From NCBI GenBank assembly GCA_910588855.1, contig CAJUSR010000057.1, positions 1-5,121 of the forward strand: a stretch of 5,121 nt of DNA, read 5' to 3'. Source of the DNA: an uncultured Kineothrix sp. GTDB lineage: Bacteria; Bacillota; Clostridia; Lachnospirales; Lachnospiraceae. The notes beneath the pieces are model-generated. The model saw only the letters and a list, made by a program, of their open reading frames with translations. It made no database searches and had not been told where the DNA came from. A program made the position numbers and the translations under genes. Shown piece after piece: positions 5,052 to 5,121 of the stretch. Within the stretch, counting starts at the first letter, position 1; each line of letters starts with the position of its first letter.

Positions 5052-5069
5052 CTTTTTTACCATATAGGA
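5052..5069. repeat. Second copy of the 18-base end repeat
   Basis: CTTTTTTACCATATAGGA is identical to 14-31 and matches the inverted arm at 46-63 in 17 of 18 bases. Unlike the left copy it has no palindromic partner nearby. It lies just upstream of the dehydrogenase promoter, in the same orientation as the left copy. Confidence 0.75.
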
Positions 5070-5085
5070 TTCGGGTGTCAAAAGG

Positions 5086-5111
5086 TCTGCCCGGCAGTGC
5101 CGCTTGGCAGA
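5086..5111. other. GC-rich hairpin at the right edge
   Basis: TCTGCC (5086-5091) pairs with GGCAGA (5106-5111). An alternative pairing is GTGCC (5097-5101) with GGCAC (5113-5117). The first pairing encloses CGGCA-G-TGCCG. No T-run follows before the window ends. It may belong to the 3' end of a gene beyond the window or to the repeat unit next to it. Confidence 0.3.
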
Positions 5112-5121
5112 TGGCACAAAA

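Noticed and set aside
5076..5081. TTGACA on the minus strand as a second dehydrogenase promoter
   Set aside because: The hexamer 17 bases downstream is an A-run and no acceptable -10 box is found. The promoter at 5039-5011 is better.
5076..5090. Second WYL-type operator near the right edge (TGTCA-AAAGG-TCTGC)
   Set aside because: Only 11 of 15 positions match the palindrome at 2741-2755 and the symmetry is lost.
1..5121. CRISPR array, transposase, tRNA, rRNA, toxin-antitoxin or defence genes
   Set aside because: I looked on both strands for regularly spaced repeats, cloverleaf sequences and the relevant protein motifs and found none.

Overview
The window looks like chromosomal DNA from a low-to-moderate-GC, anaerobic Gram-positive bacterium. 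A gut Clostridia of the Lachnospiraceae type is my best guess. That rests on strong GGAGG-type ribosome sites, consensus sigma-A promoters, U-tract terminators, a class III iron alcohol dehydrogenase of the clostridial butanol-dehydrogenase type, and a trehalose-6-phosphate hydrolase typical of PTS-using Firmicutes. The genus is inference; no rRNA or other marker is present.

Layout. Positions 1-240 hold no gene but contain stacked RNA or DNA structure: a terminator cut by the left edge, a 21-bp-arm palindrome, a GC-rich hairpin, a strong terminator and a weaker terminator-like hairpin. Positions 257-365 form a compact control region: a possible CcpA (cre) site, then a near-consensus promoter (TTGACA, 17 bp, TATAAA with extended -10) carrying three copies of a TGTTTAAACA-type palindrome upstream of, inside and just downstream of it. 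The first thing transcribed is a short broken reading frame (394-503) that looks like the decayed start of a trehalose PTS permease (treP). It is followed by an intact treA (515-2188). The trehalose regulon has therefore kept its promoter, operators and hydrolase but seems to have lost the transporter that normally sits between them. Trehalose 6-phosphate would have to come from a PTS encoded elsewhere.

Between treA and the converging gene downstream lies a GC-rich (about 64%), strongly self-complementary island (about 2205-2375) that I cannot assign. The rest of the window reads leftward: a small zinc-ribbon protein (2383-2658), a WYL-domain transcription regulator (2753-3649), and an iron-containing alcohol dehydrogenase (3788-4969) with its own promoter and terminator. 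A perfect TGACA-N5-TGTCA palindrome overlaps the regulator's stop codon and lies just upstream of the zinc-ribbon gene's extended -10 promoter, so the regulator may control that small gene.

An 18-base sequence occurs identically near both ends (14-31 and 5052-5069), and the left copy also has an inverted partner. This suggests a dispersed intergenic repeat family. I see no CRISPR array, tRNA, rRNA, transposase or defence system. The genes themselves are ordinary; the less explained material is intergenic.
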